From Charina bottae (lineage: Eukaryota; Chordata; Lepidosauria; Squamata; Charinaidae), in NCBI GenBank assembly GCA_023362775.1, contig JALMGJ010000012.1, forward strand, positions 27,001,001 to 27,065,000: a stretch of 64,000 nt of DNA, in the 5' to 3' direction. Made by a program: the position numbers and the translations under genes. The notes beneath the pieces were generated by a model. The model ran no database searches. It was not told the DNA's origin and was given only the letters and a program-made list of their open reading frames with translations. This document shows positions 10,228 to 23,167 of this stretch, in pieces; position 1 is the first letter of the stretch; each line of letters begins with the position of its first letter.

Positions 10228-10346
10228 AGGTGACGGACTCAACCCTGGGGGATCTGGGGATGGTGACGGCCGACAGGAAGCTCTGGCGTGGGCTGGTCCA
10301 TGAAGTCACGAAGAGTCGGAAGCGCCTGAACGAATAAACAACAAAA
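10228..10346 (+). mobile_element. BovB 3' fragment, subfamily A
   Basis: Encodes the final residues (...LVHEVTKSRKRLNE) and ends 'gaacgaataaacaacaaa'. A 12-bp duplication with one mismatch (agctttttctgg / agctttttgtgg) flanks it at 10216-10227 and 10347-10358. It is an extreme 5' truncation. Confidence 0.9.
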
Positions 10347-10358
10347 AGCTTTTTGTGG

Positions 10359-10685
10359 AATACATCCATTTCATTGGATGGATGGGATATAGGTCTGTTT
10401 GTGTCCAGAGTTAGACTCCTGGTGATGTCATGGATAAATGCTTGAGTATTATATTGTTGGTATGGGGAGAGGTTAGAGAGAAATGAAATCTAGGCAATGC
10501 AGACAATGGGCTTTTCTTCCCTGCGGCCTTCAGCTGCTTGTCTCCCATGTGAAAACTGGGTGGAAATGAAGCCGGCTTATTAAGAAATCCCCTTCCAAAT
10601 TCCACCTCTTTCCTTTTTTGGCCATGAAAATGGCTTGAGGTTCTGTCCAAACTATGTTTACCACAGACCCTGCTTGGTGGATTCC
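10359..10685. other. unique sequence, nothing recognised
   Basis: No repeat or coding signature before the GGAA tract. Confidence 0.4.
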
Positions 10686-10759
10686 GGAAGGAAGGAAGGA
10701 AGGAAGGAAGGAAGGAAGGAAGGAAGGAAGGAAGGAAGGAAGGAAGGAAGGAAGGAAGG
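10686..10759. repeat. (GGAA)n microsatellite
   Basis: About 18 purine tetranucleotide units. Confidence 0.95.
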
Positions 10760-10882
10760 GTTTTGCCAGTTTTTCAATCATTTGGGCTAGAAAGATAAAG
10801 TGGCAGAATTCTTGTCAATTTCACTTAAAAAAAATTCTTGCAGTGTTTTGGCAAGCAATTTACCAAAAAGTATCAATTATTG

Positions 10883-11252
10883 TGGCTCATATAATATGAT
10901 ATGATATAATATGATATAAGAATATGGTGGCTCAGCGGGTAAGACACCAGGTTTGTCAATCCGAAGATCGCAAGTTCGGAGGTTCGAATCCCTAGCCCCG
11001 CGTGACGGAGTGAGCTCCCGCACTCGCCCCAGCTCTTGCCAACCTAGCAATTGGAAAGCATGCAAATGCAAGTAGGTTAATAGGTACCACTTCGGTGGGT
11101 AGGTAACAGCGTTCCGTGTGCGTCATGCAGCCACATGACCGTGGAAGCGTCTTCGGACAACGCTGGCTCTTCGGCTAACAAACGGAGATGAGCACCGGCC
11201 CCTAGAGTCAAGACACGACTGCACAAATGTGCGGGGGAACCTTTACCTTTTT
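10883..11252 (+). mobile_element. tRNA-derived SINE, family 2
   Basis: The head at 10923 has pol III A box 'tggctcagcggg' and B box 'ggttcgaatcc'. The body contains 'tcttgccaacctagcaatt', and the segment near the 3' end resembles BovB (agtca...cacgactg). It ends 'aacctttacctttt'. A 13-bp duplication (tatcaattattgt) starts at 10871 and 11252. The 5' end has an extra 'gtggctca' plus an AT-rich repeat (10883-10922) before the head. Confidence 0.88.
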
Positions 11253-11263
11253 ATCAATTATTG

Positions 11264-12980
11264 TAATGTTCCATAATGTAAACTTGGTAAACGATTGGAG
11301 TGGTGGGTTTGCTTACAAGGAACTGAAGCGCAACACACAAGTTGGACAGTACAAACTTGAGCCAATGGAAGATGAAAAATGCTAGCTTTGATGGGTATCC
11401 CCCAAACACAGGTGGCCATTGTATTACCTGCTGGCTGGGCATATGTTACTGATGTCTTACGTTATTGACCTCCAGCAATGGGGGGTGTCTCATGCTGGGA
11501 TAAGCTGGAAGTGCGGATCTGCCCAGTGATAATCACATCAAAATAATTGTCATTTGCAAAGCATGATGAGGTGCAATGAAAGTATTCTTGCATTGACAGC
11601 TGATGTACTGGGATCTGAAACACTAGTCTCTTAATCCGTGAGAAATAGATTGAATTCTCCCTACTAATGAGGTTTAGTCAGCTTTAGTGTAGTGCAATGT
11701 ATAAACCTAGCCCTTGTGTTTTGTAAACTACAGATTATGATTAGCATGCTTTGTGTACCCAGACAATTGTAGCTTGTTCTGCAAAATATAGTTAAGGCAA
11801 ACTGTAGCCCATCACAACGCATGAACGTTAATTCTCTTAATAAATTCTAGCCCAGCCGTTTGGCAATGAAGTTTGTCTCTGATTTTGTCGCTTGTGGTCC
11901 CTGTTTTGTGGTGCGAACTGGCTGCTAGTCACAGATCTGTTTGTGTGATGTGATAAATCCCACACAAAATGCATGGAGATTCCCAAATTGATTTCCTCAT
12001 GATTGATTACATGCTTGTGAAACGGCATTTGGGTGCCTCCCCAACTTGTGGGTTGATGAATTGTGCAGAGAAGGAAATGTATGATACTTCTGTAAGCAGA
12101 GTCTAGTTGTGTGATGTTTGCTATGATAGATCTAGGCAGAGGTGGGGCTGCTGTATTTCCAGACTGTTCTGTTCCAAAGAAACACTGGGAAAGCTAATGA
12201 TTTCTTAATAGCAAGTTGCAGGATTTATAAACCCAGTGGAACAGCTTCGTTGGAAGCAATTAAAAGCAGGAAGGGGTGTCAAATTTGTTTGTTTTGTTTT
12301 CTACGAACCAATAATTGAAACATTTGTTAATCAAAGGGACAGAAAGCACTTGATTTTTAAAAAAAATCTGAATGTGAAAGAAAATAATAATAAAAAGTAT
12401 TCCACTATCCTGGAATAGACCTTTCAGTGCTCAGCTTTCAAAACTGTGGGTTCAGATCTTTGTGGATGATTGTAGGGCTGAATTTGCATTGCCAATTCCA
12501 CTCTTCATCAACAACAATCCCCAACAGCCTCCTCATTTTTTAACTGTTACTAGGTGAATGGGGCACAGGTCATTCTCCCCATGCTAGAAATATTTGGCTA
12601 TTAGGCTATTCCAGGCAGATGTTTAATTGTGCGTTGTTGCTATTGTTGTTTAATAAGAACTAACAAAAAAGCAGTCACCTGCTCTCCATTGTCCCAGATG
12701 GCAGGATAGGGAATGCTGGTCTTAAGTTATGGGAAGGCAGTCCAGTTGAACGTTAGAAAAAACAACAAGAGAATTCAGAAGTAGAACCAAAGACCAAAAT
12801 TGTTGGTGGGTTTCCCTTTTGTTGGGTGTGTCCAAGCAGTCTTTCTGGATACTTTAATTTGGATCCCTGCGCAGAGCACGGCTTGAACTCAAGGGAATCA
12901 TTGGCCCTTCCCAACCCAGTGATTATAAAATTCTCAAATATCCTTATCAATGGGATAGATTTTTCTTTAAACATAAATAT
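11264..12980. other. unique sequence, nothing recognised
   Basis: 1.7 kb with no gene, RNA or clear mobile element; AT-rich with short poly-A and T runs. Confidence 0.45.
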
Positions 12981-12981
12981 A

Positions 12982-13388
12982 CAGATAGTCCTCGCTTAAC
13001 AACCATTCATTTAGTGATGGTTCTGACTTACAACAATGCTGAGAAAAACGACATGACCGGTTCTCACACTTACAACCGTTGCAGCATCTCTGCAGTCATG
13101 TGATTCCAATTTGGGTGCTTGGCAACCGGTCTGCATTTATGACCGTTGCAGCATCCTGTGGTCATGTGATTACCATTTTCGACCTTCCCGGCCAGCTTCT
13201 GGCAAGCAAAATCAATGGGGAACCGCATGATTTAGTTATTGACAACGTGGTTTGCTTAACGCCTGTGGTGATTTGCTTAACAATCGTCACAAAAAGGTTG
13301 TAAAATTGGGTCAGGTTCACTTAATGACCGCTTTGCTTAGCAACTGAAATTCCAGTCCCAATTGTGGTCGTTAAGTGAGGACTACCTG
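12982..13388. mobile_element. TA-flanked MITE, pogo/Tigger-like ends, long subfamily
   Basis: The left end 'cagatagtcctcgc' and right end 'gaggactacctg' are inverted repeats flanked by TA. The body is made of self-complementary modules such as 'aatcaatggggaaccgcatg'. The same subfamily occurs at 20379-20788, 50157-51928 and 61973-62312. Confidence 0.78.
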
Positions 13389-13389
13389 T

Positions 13390-13730
13390 AGGGGGGAAAG
13401 CGAAATTGCTAAGTCAAATGACTCCAAGCTATAAGCCACAAGTAGCTAGTTACAGTAGGTTTGTCAGTTTGTTTGTTGAAAGCCAGGCAGAGATTTGATT
13501 GCATCATTGAGACCATGATCTTGATTTTTTTTACCATATCCTATGGATACCCCTGTTTCCTGATGTCGAATGTTAAAAAAATGGAGAGTTGAAGAAAAGG
13601 ATGTTACTGATCAAGGATGTAACAATGCATCGGGGTTTCTGTTGACCTATACAAGGGCTTCATCTAGTTCAGCATCATATCACTAGCAGCACATAAGCCA
13701 GGCATAAAAGGAATAATTCTATGCCATTTC
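13390..13730. other. unique sequence, nothing recognised
   Basis: No feature recognised. Confidence 0.4.
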
Positions 13731-13769
13731 TTCCCTCCCTCCCTCCCTCCCTCCCTTCCTTCCTTCCTT
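13731..13769. repeat. (CCCT)n/(CCTT)n microsatellite
   Basis: Tetranucleotide pyrimidine tract. Confidence 0.9.
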
Positions 13770-13924
13770 TCTGCAGCTAAATGTTCAGTAATATTGTGCC
13801 TTGGAAAATGGAATACTCCTTCTGTCCAAAGGCTGACAGCAACTGAAGGACATCTTTTCCGTGGTCGAGCATCGTCTGTGAGATGTGACAAATCTTAACA
13901 TGACAGTTCAGGGTTACATAAAAC

Positions 13925-13939
13925 CACACACACACACAG

Positions 13940-13967
<28 letters not shown>
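13925..13967. repeat. (AC)n microsatellite
   Basis: AC repeat with one interruption (aga). Confidence 0.95.
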
Positions 13968-13970
<3 letters not shown>

Positions 13971-14113
13971 CAAAACCCCAGTCCATCCCTGAGTAGTTAC
14001 CGCTTACTGGATCTGTGTCTTACATTAAATGGATCCCCTCTAAGGGAGGGAGAAAGCACAGAAGGAAAAGAAAACTTTATTGCCTACAATACACCAAAGT
14101 TACTTCCTTAATC

Positions 14114-14223
14114 CAGCGTTTCTCAACCTCAGCAATTTGAAGATGTGTGGACCTCATGCTGGCTGGGGAATTCTAGGAGTTGAAGTCCACACATCTTAAA
14201 GTTGCTGAGGTTGAGAAACACTG
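14114..14223. mobile_element. palindromic hAT-like MITE (family 1)
   Basis: Inverted repeat with ends cagcgtttctcaacctcag and its mirror; the centre is shortened to 'catgctggctgg'. It forms the left part of a duplicated segment whose partner is at 16320-16629. Confidence 0.8.
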
Positions 14224-14326
14224 CTCTAGATGGTTGTGATCATCCTTAAATGAGCTTGGATCCCCCCCCCCCCAATGTTCAATTGCTTTTTACTTGGTGG
14301 GGTGGGCGAGAGAGATAATTCAGTGG

Positions 14327-14665
14327 TAAAAGGTAAAGGTTCCCCCCGCACATTTGTGCAGTCGTGTCCGACTCTAGGGGCCGGTGCTCATCTCCGTTTG
14401 TTAGCCAAAGAGCCAGCGTTGTCCGAAGACGTTTCCACGGTCATGTGGCCGGCATGACGTGCGCGGAACGCTGTTACCTACCCACCGAAGTGGTACCTAT
14501 TCATCTACTTGCATCTGCATGCTTTCGAATTGCTAGGTTGGCAAGAGCTGGGGCGAGTGCGGGAGCTCACTCCGTCACGCGGGGCTAGGGATTCGAACCT
14601 CCGAACTTGCGATGTTACGATCAACAAGCCTGGCGTCTTACCCGCTGAGCCACCACGCCCCCTTT
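14327..14665 (-). mobile_element. tRNA-derived SINE, family 2
   Basis: Complete copy on the minus strand. A 10-bp duplication with one mismatch (aattcagtgg / aatccagtgg) lies at 14317-14326 and 14666-14675. The paralogous empty site at about 16515-16524 carries a single copy of this target, confirming the boundaries. Confidence 0.93.
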
Positions 14666-14855
14666 AATCCAGTGGAGGGGTGGACAAATTTTAATGGCTG
14701 GGGGGAGCTACACTTAAGATGCCATGGATGGCAGGGTGCCGATGCAAAATTGGCTGAGCCAGGAGCATTCCTTGATTTTTTAGGGGGCATTTGCAAAAAA
14801 CTAGAGGATGGTCAACAGGTCTGTGTAGTTATCAGACTTGGGTGTTTGTTTGTTT

Positions 14856-14915
14856 AATTAATTAATTAATATGGCTGCCCAACTCACACGGTTACTCCGG
14901 GCAGCTTACAAAATT
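14856..14915 (-). mobile_element. LINE tail remnant (L2-type)
   Basis: ATTA repeats, 'atggctgcccaactcac' and the mirrored 'gggcagcttacaa' are the minus-strand form of an L2-type 3' end. Confidence 0.5.
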
Positions 14916-14920
14916 AAATG

Positions 14921-16112
14921 TTTTTAAATTGATCCGGAAGAAGCGCTTTGGACGTCGTGTGAGCACAGCATCTCTCTACGATTCATTAAAGCAGCCCCTC
15001 TTCTTTGCAGCTTCACATCAGCTTGGAAAAAGCGATGTTTAATAAGTTGCCATTGGGCAGATTCCTGCAGAAACCAGTTAAAAGAAAATCTAGAGGTTGT
15101 CGCCGTAACATACTGTATCTGGCACACGAGCTTGGCGGACTCTAAACTATAGTACTGGGTATTATCTCTGTCCCCTTGGGCTAGTAATTAATTGTGGCAG
15201 ACTTCTCCAAATCCAAATGACTCTCCTTTCCCTCCCCAATTTCATATTCAAAATTCCTTGCCCCTAGCAATGGTGCTTATGCACCACAATGATCGTTCAG
15301 TGAAGGTTCTTTCTGGTCCTATTTGACAAGCCTGAGAGCATCTACAGTTAAGTGGCACTGGAGTTTTCTCTGGCCAGCTTCTCCATTGGCCAGCTTTGCT
15401 CCCCATGAGGCCGCTTTGAAGGACATTAAGGCAACCAGTGTCTCTTTACTGCAGTGCTCATGTATCCCTGGATTCTGGAGTGGGAGAGAAATGAGCCTAG
15501 AGAAACGGGAGGTCAGCTGTTTAGGTTAATTGATCCCCAAGAAAAGGTTGGGGAGATCAAGACTGGAGAGATGAGTGTGCCTGCAGAGTGAGTTTGCTCT
15601 CAAAAGTCCAGTAACGTGGATATATTCAGTTGCCACCTACGAGTGTTGGCCTGCAGATAAAACTAAGGAATCTGAGATTATTCATTCATGCATTATTCTA
15701 TTCATGCTTAAAAAAGCATGAATAGCTGTGGTGTTGTATTGGGGGTAAATCTCATCGAATATATAATATCACAAAATGGTGATGAAGAGACAACCATATC
15801 ACCCAGTTTCCAATCTTCTCCCTTTTTAAGGGAAGGTTATTGAGTGCGTGGTAGGGGTTTCAGTTGTGGAACACCGAGAGAAAGAGAATCGTTCGGACTC
15901 TTTTCAGCCTGAGTTCAAACCTGAGCATGGGACGGAAATGGCGTTGGTCATTCAAGTTGATTACTTTTGTTGGGACCTTGATGGGGTGGGGTTCACGTAC
16001 CTGACTCCTAGTAGACATCTTGGCTGCTTACAGAGGGTGGGGATTGGAGGCACTGCTTTTCAGTAGGCCTTCTCCTGCTGAAGAGATGTTGGCCTGGTGG
16101 CTATTCCTTTGT
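14921..16112. other. unique sequence, nothing recognised
   Basis: 1.2 kb without gene or repeat family; a small inverted repeat 'catgcttaaaaaagcatg' lies near 15703. Confidence 0.45.
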
Positions 16113-16282
16113 AGAACATTACAGAGAAGGGGACGGCAGAGGATGAGATGGTTAGATAGCATCACCGATGTAATGAACATGAATCTGAGTAAACTCCGGG
16201 AGGCAGTGGAGGACAGGAAGGCCTGGCGTGCTATGGTCCATGGGGTCCCGAAGAGTCGGGCACAACTAAACGACTGAACAAG
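16113..16282 (+). mobile_element. BovB 3' fragment, subfamily B
   Basis: Encodes ...GRQRMRWLDSITDVMNMN... to the terminal ...LND, and ends 'aaacgactgaacaa'. Subfamily B differs from A in its terminal residues and 3' end. Confidence 0.9.
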
Positions 16283-16319
16283 TATTGGGGCCTCTCTCCC
16301 TGCTTTTTAATGTCTGTAT

Positions 16320-16419
16320 CAGTGTTTCTCAAACTTGGCAACTTTAAGACGTTGCGGACTGGGGAATTCTGGGAGTTGAAGTCCACACATCTTAAAGTTG
16401 CTGAGGTTGAGAAACACTG
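16320..16419. mobile_element. palindromic hAT-like MITE (family 1), internally shortened
   Basis: Ends cagtgtttctcaaacttgg and mirror. The right flank 'ctctagat' fits a hAT target; the left flank matches at 5 of 8. Confidence 0.75.
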
Positions 16420-16629
16420 CTCTAGATGGTTGTGATCATCCTTAAATGAGTTTGGATTCCTCCCCCCCCCCAAATGTTCAATCACTCTTTACTTGGTGGG
16501 GTGGGCGAGAGAGATAATTCAGTGGAGGGGTGGACAAATTTTAATGGTTGGGGAGAGCTACACTTAAGATGTTATGGATGGCAGGGTGATGATGCAAAAT
16601 GGGCTGAGCCAGGAGCATTCCTTGATTTG
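16320..16629 (+). repeat. local duplication, copy 2 (empty site)
   Basis: Partner of 14114-14779 lacking the SINE. The target reads 'aattcagtggaggggtgg' without interruption. Confidence 0.85.
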
Positions 16630-16630
16630 T

Positions 16631-17240
16631 TTATGATCCATTTGTTTGTTTTCTTGGCTGTTCATGATATTCTCAGGAGTCTTCTCCAACTCTAAAGTTT
16701 AAAAGCATCAATATTCTTCCTATCCTAGAGAAAATACAGTGACTGGATTTATTTCTCTTTGGAAACTGCTTTTGGATTATTTCCTTGTATCTGAAAAAAA
16801 TGAAGTTTTGATTTTGGGTTTTGATGATTAAATGGTTTGACTTTATAGAAATAATGTTACTAAATGTTTAATTAATGGTAAGAGATTACATTTGTATAAT
16901 ATGCATTTATATCTGTGTTGGAGAAGGTCGGAAGTCACTTTCCTTCTATGTTTTCTATCTATTTCTGCACTTTTATAGTTTATCTTTTTTCTTTAGCGCT
17001 GTATTCCATCTTTTGTATTTTAATTATACTTTGAAGATCAATAAAGCTGAATTAAAAAAAATATTCCTCCTATCCTGCTTTTTTAAAGTCCAACTTTCTC
17101 TTCCATAGAGTGTCACAAGGAATACCATGGCTTTACACGATTCTGATCTTTGTAGGTATAGAGATATCACGGCATAGGAATATCTTTTCCAAGGCCTTCA
17201 TGGCTGCTCTACCAAGTGTTAGTCTGCAGCATATTTCTTG
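16631..17240 (-). mobile_element. ancient RTE-type LINE fossil, split by L1
   Basis: On the minus strand the right part (17077-17210) reads like LGR-AMK-LEKI...SRDIS-PTK-RIV, and the left part (16631-16726) like DAF-L-CWRRLL-I-. The order is correct for an RTE protein. The frame is destroyed by stops. A 333-bp L1 tail sits between the two parts. It is related to 5536-5850. Confidence 0.72.
16727..17059 (+). mobile_element. L1 LINE 3' end
   Basis: The C-terminal coding remnant (W-PLLDYF, then ILGF) is followed by a T-rich 3' UTR containing 'ggtcggaagtcac', and the end is AAAAAAAA. A 17-bp duplication with one mismatch (aatattcttcctatcct / aatattcctcctatcct) lies at 16710-16726 and 17060-17076. 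Confidence 0.82.
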
Positions 17241-17249
17241 ACTGCTTGT

Positions 17250-17335
17250 TTTTATTTATTTATTTATTTATTGTTTGATTTATATCACCGCCCATCTCCC
17301 CCCACAACGGGACTCTACTTCTTGTTCAAGGGGAC
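17250..17335 (-). mobile_element. L2-type LINE tail
   Basis: (TTTA)n followed by 'tcaccgcccatctcccc', the complement of the L2 tail phrase. Confidence 0.65.
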
Positions 17336-18996
<1,661 letters not shown>

Positions 18997-19096
18997 CAAA
19001 TTTGGCCACTGTGTAGCATAACCACCCAGAGTTCCCTTGCGGGGGAGATGGAGCGGTAAATACAAGTCAAATTATAAATAAATAAATAAATAAATA
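18997..19096 (+). mobile_element. L2-type LINE tail
   Basis: 'accacccagagttcccttg' followed by an (AAAT)n end. Confidence 0.65.
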
Positions 19097-19411
19097 ACCC
19101 CCAGAGTTAAGACAGTCCACCTCGCTCCTGGACTTCAGGAAACAACTCAAGACTTGGCTTTGCCAACAGGCCTGGGGTGGAAAGAAGAGCATAAACTCCT
19201 GGGGATGGCTAACATCGTAGGATAGCCCTAAAATTGCCCTTCCAATGTTTGAAAGAAGACATCACCATCTTGATTTTATTATATTTATTGTATTTTTAAA
19301 TGGTTTATTTTAATGTTTGATATTTTATTGATTTGTAAACCGCCCAGAGTCCCTTGAGGGAGTTGGGCGGTGAGAAATCGAATAAATAAAATAAAATAAA
19401 TAAATAAATAA
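19097..19411 (+). mobile_element. L2-type LINE 3' end
   Basis: Carries the degraded C-terminus (...DFRKQLKTWLCQQ-like), a 3' UTR, 'aaaccgcccagagtccctt' and an (AAAT)n end. Same family as 1-380 and 48080-48563, in tandem with the tail just upstream. Confidence 0.75.
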
Positions 19412-20376
19412 TCAGGTCACATCCAAAAGGTATCCAGAGCCAGGTTGAAAATTTGTTACTTGATTTGAAATATAATTAAACTAGATTAATTAAATCCAGG
19501 TACTAAAATGATTCCTCATTGATATATTTTTTTTATTTCTGTCACAGGAAGAAGTACTGTGTGGGGTTTGAAGGACCCCTGGGGTCCACACTCAAGCAGT
19601 GGTATCTGTAGGTGGGGTCAAAAAAGTCAAGATGCGTGTTGTAGCTTCATGATTGAAGCCCCACATTTTTTGTACATGCATCATTGTTGCATGCATGTGG
19701 GAAGGGGAAAGGCTTAAATTGCATGGTGCAACCCACCCACCCCCACACTAATACACGGGATTTTGTACCTCAGGTTTAGGGCTATAAAAGCTAACATGAA
19801 CTCATTAAATAGAACTTGGAGGCAAGCAAGAAACCAAATCAGAATGTAATAAAATTGATTTATTATGATCTCATGTTCAGGCAGCAAACAGCAGTTTGAG
19901 GCCATACTTAAATTAATGTGTGCTTAGATAATTGCTGTTTCTACTATTCTCTGTAAAGTTGCCCTAGTTCTCTAGATCAGCCTTCCTGAACCTGATGCCC
20001 TCAAAATATGCTGAAATGCAGTTTTTATCACCTTCGGCCAGGCTGGCTCATCAGCGGGCACCCGTTTGGGATTTCCAGATTTCAGGAAAGCTGCCGCACA
20101 AGATTGGGGAACTTCTGATCTTCTGTAGTTTGTTTAATGATTCAGTGCTGCCATACTGCTCTGCAAAACCCAAGGCCTTTTGTGCTTTTCTTAACCCTTG
20201 GTCAGCTCTCCAATTCAGCCTGATGAAATTGCATTATTTTGTAAAGTCTTGCCCTTCTCCTAAATCTCTCTTTCTGTACAATTTGTTTCAAGCGGTCCAT
20301 TGCTCTGCTTTCATAGACTGTCTTACCTCTTGGCCGCTGGCAGCTGAGCCTTTCCCCAGACTGTTAGGTGAGTGCT
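19412..20376. other. mostly unique sequence
   Basis: Around 19976-20060 the phrase 'cttcctgaacctgatgccc' resembles half of an old palindromic reptile MITE. A 133-residue open frame (19995-20396) has no family signature. Confidence 0.4.
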
Positions 20377-20378
20377 TA

Positions 20379-20788
20379 CAGGTAGTCCTCACTTAACAAC
20401 CACAATTGGGACCAGCATTTCAGTTGCTAAGTGAAGTGATCATTAAGCGAATCCGATCTGATTTTATGACCTTTTTTGCGGCGGCTGTTAAGTGAATCAC
20501 CACGGTCATTAAGCAAACCATGTGGTTGTTAAGCGAATCACGCGGTTCCCCATTGATTTTGCTTGTCAGAAGCCAGCTGGGAAGGTCGAAAATGGCGATC
20601 TCATGACCATGGGACGCTGTGACAGTCATAAATGCGGACCAGTTGCCAAGCACCCAAATCGTGATTATGTGACCATGGGGATGCTGCGACAGTCATAAGT
20701 GTGAGGACCAGTCGTTAGTCGGTTTTTTCAGCACCGTTGTAACTCTGAACTGTCACTAAACGAATGGTTGTTAAGCGAGGACTACCTG
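20379..20788. mobile_element. TA-flanked MITE, pogo/Tigger-like ends, long subfamily
   Basis: Ends caggtagtcctcact and gcgaggactacctg, TA on both sides; body shared with 12982-13388 ('aatcacgcggttccccat'). Confidence 0.8.
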
Positions 20789-20790
20789 TA

Positions 20791-21621
20791 TTGTTGCTGT
20801 CAGCCTCTAGTATTTGTTAAAGCCATAAAGCATTTGGGATTTGTATCCATTGGGAAAGTTAAAATCCTTTTTGCTTGAGTAGAGAAGCAGAAGATGCCCC
20901 AGCTCATAAGGCAGGAAGTTTTCTCTGACACACACAAAGTAATCCTGCTTCTCCTTTTTGTAAATTCAAAATTGGTAAGATCGGAAGCATGGCACGATCT
21001 ACCCACTGGAAGCCCATAGGAATGAATGAATGTTGCGCCAGTTCCATTATGCCCTTGGGTCTCAGTGACATTTGGTTGCAAAAAGAGTCGCTTGTTTGTG
21101 AGATGGGCGGCTATATAAATCCAATAAATAAATAAACAGGTTGCTTAAGAAGGGCAGATCAGTTACCAGTTTATTAATGGAATGAAGTATTCCCTTTTCC
21201 AGCATAGATGTACCATGTTTTCAAAATAACTGAATGCTTTCTGGCCTGGCAGTGGGTGGGAAGTGAAAAGGAATCAGTTGTGAATTACCATGGCAGAGAA
21301 ACTAATGGTTGCAATCAGAGGTCGACAAGGAATCTACTTCCTTTCACAGGGCGTTTAAAAGCGAAGGCCCTTTCTTAAGCAACTCAAAGAAGCTGCCCAG
21401 TTAGACAAGTGCTTCTGATTTCTGCTTTTGTTCACAATCCACGTTGGAGGTTTTTCACAACACATCAAAATATCAAAATGTTTCCACCTTAATTAGGGGC
21501 AGCAAGGGCTTATAACGAGGGCCAGCTGTGCTTACCATAGAAAAACAGGCACACAGTGCAAAGTGTCAGAAATACTGTAGCTCGGTATGATTTGGGTGTT
21601 CTTTACCTGTAGGGGCTATCT
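20791..21621. other. mostly unique sequence
   Basis: A short L2-type tail (gagatgggcggctatataa) is at 21096-21136; nothing else recognised. Confidence 0.45.
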
Positions 21622-21713
21622 CAGTGTTTCCCAACCTTGGCAGCTTGAAGATGTGTGGACTTCAACTCCCAGAATCCCCAGCGGCTTCAAGCTGCCAAGG
21701 TTGAGAAACACTG
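21622..21713. mobile_element. palindromic hAT-like MITE (family 1), short
   Basis: Inverted repeat 'ccaaccttggcagcttgaag' / mirror. Flanks ggctatct and gcttatct agree at 6 of 8 bases. Confidence 0.78.
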
Positions 21714-22149
21714 GCTTATCTGCTCCAGGTAAAAACTGTCCATTCTGCCCAGTCTAGCCAGGAAGGGATGCGATATCAGGGCTTGGGTGCTCAGATGATG
21801 GTCTTCTCAGTAGATGACCATTTCCATATGGACTTACCAGGCTAGACTACTACAATGTGCTCTGTATATGGTGCCTTGAAGACTACCCAGAGACCGTAGC
21901 TTCTACTAAACGCAGTGGCATTAGAAGAGATCATGTCACATTAAGCTTTGAAAAGTAAATTCCATTGGGATTTTGAGAGACATCTTTTAGGTTGCATAAT
22001 TATACTGTATTTACCTTAATCCATCGATAATTACCTATTTATTTTATTTACTAAGGGTGGAAATTCTGATTTGGAGTAGAAAAACATAAATATTGTAAAA
22101 AAAGTTAACTATCAGCATTGATATTTATGCTCTGCCCTTTGGTATACTC
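21714..22149. other. unique sequence, nothing recognised
   Basis: No element or gene seen. Confidence 0.4.
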
Positions 22150-22714
22150 ATGTTGGTTCCTATCTCCTTTTATGAAAGAGTTACTAGCCTGGTTGATCAG
22201 GGGAATGCTGTGGAGATAGGACAACTTGACTTCAGCAAGGCTGTGGACAAAGTCCCTCATCACATCCTTATTAACAAAAAATGGTCAGATATGAGTTTGA
22301 CAACTCAGCCAGTAGGTGGATCCACAGTCAGCTCAAGGAACATACTCAAAGGGTAGTTACAAATGATATCAAATCTTCCTGGAGAGATATCTCAAATGGG
22401 GTCTCAGAGGGCTTTGCCCTGGGCCCAGTGCTGTTCGACATTTTTATAAATGATATGGATGAGGGAGTTGAGGGAACGCCTACCAAATTTGCAGATGATG
22501 CAAAGCTAGGAGCAGTGGCTAATACTTCGGAGGAGAGGGGAAAAATTCAAAAAGACTTAGACAGTCTAGAAGACTGGGCAGAAACAAATAGAATGAAATT
22601 TATCAGGGAGAAAGTAAAGCTATGCATTAGGTAAGAAAAATGAAGGAAACGTTTGCAGGGTGGGGGAAATCAGGCTCGAGCAGCACACGTGAGAAGGACG
22701 TGAGTGTACTAGAT

Positions 22715-22849
22715 CAGGGTTCCTCAACCTCAGCCATTTTAAGATGTGTGGACTTCAACTCCCAGAATACTCCAGCCAGCAATGCTGGCTGGAGTATTCT
22801 GGGAGTTGAAGTCCACACATCTTAAAATGGCTGAGGTTGAGGAACCCTG
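22715..22849. mobile_element. palindromic hAT-like MITE (family 1), inside CR1
   Basis: Near-perfect inverted repeat with ends cagggttcctcaacc / mirror, flanked by a perfect 8-bp duplication, tactagat (22707-22714 and 22850-22857), of the hAT form nTnnnnAn. Confidence 0.93.
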
Positions 22850-23167
22850 TACTAGATGATCACAGTTCCCAACAGTGTGATGCAGCTTCAAAGAATGCCA
22901 ACGACATCTTGAGGAGCATCAAGAGAAGCATTGAGTCCAGATCATGGGAAATAATTATCCCTCCACTCTGCCTTGGTCAAGCATCACTTGGAGTATTTTG
23001 TTAAGTTCTGCACACTTCAGTTTAAAAAGGACATAGATCAACTGGAGCAAGTCCAGAGAAGTGCTACCAAGATGGTGACAGGAATGGAAACCATGTCCTA
23101 CAAGGAAGGGTTAAAAGAAGAAGGTATGTTTAGCTTGCAGAAGAGAAGGTTGAGAGGGGACATGATA

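Larger units (their letters stand above)
14114..14779 (+). repeat. local duplication, copy 1 (SINE-filled)
   Basis: The MITE plus ~225 bp of downstream DNA matches 16320-16629 almost base for base (for example 'gatggttgtgatcatcctt' and 'gccaggagcattccttgat'), except that a family-2 SINE interrupts this copy. Confidence 0.85.

Noticed and set aside
10923..11000. tRNA gene
   Set aside because: The A and B boxes belong to a SINE head: seven dispersed copies with the same non-tRNA body and target duplications, and no complete cloverleaf with an acceptor stem was found.
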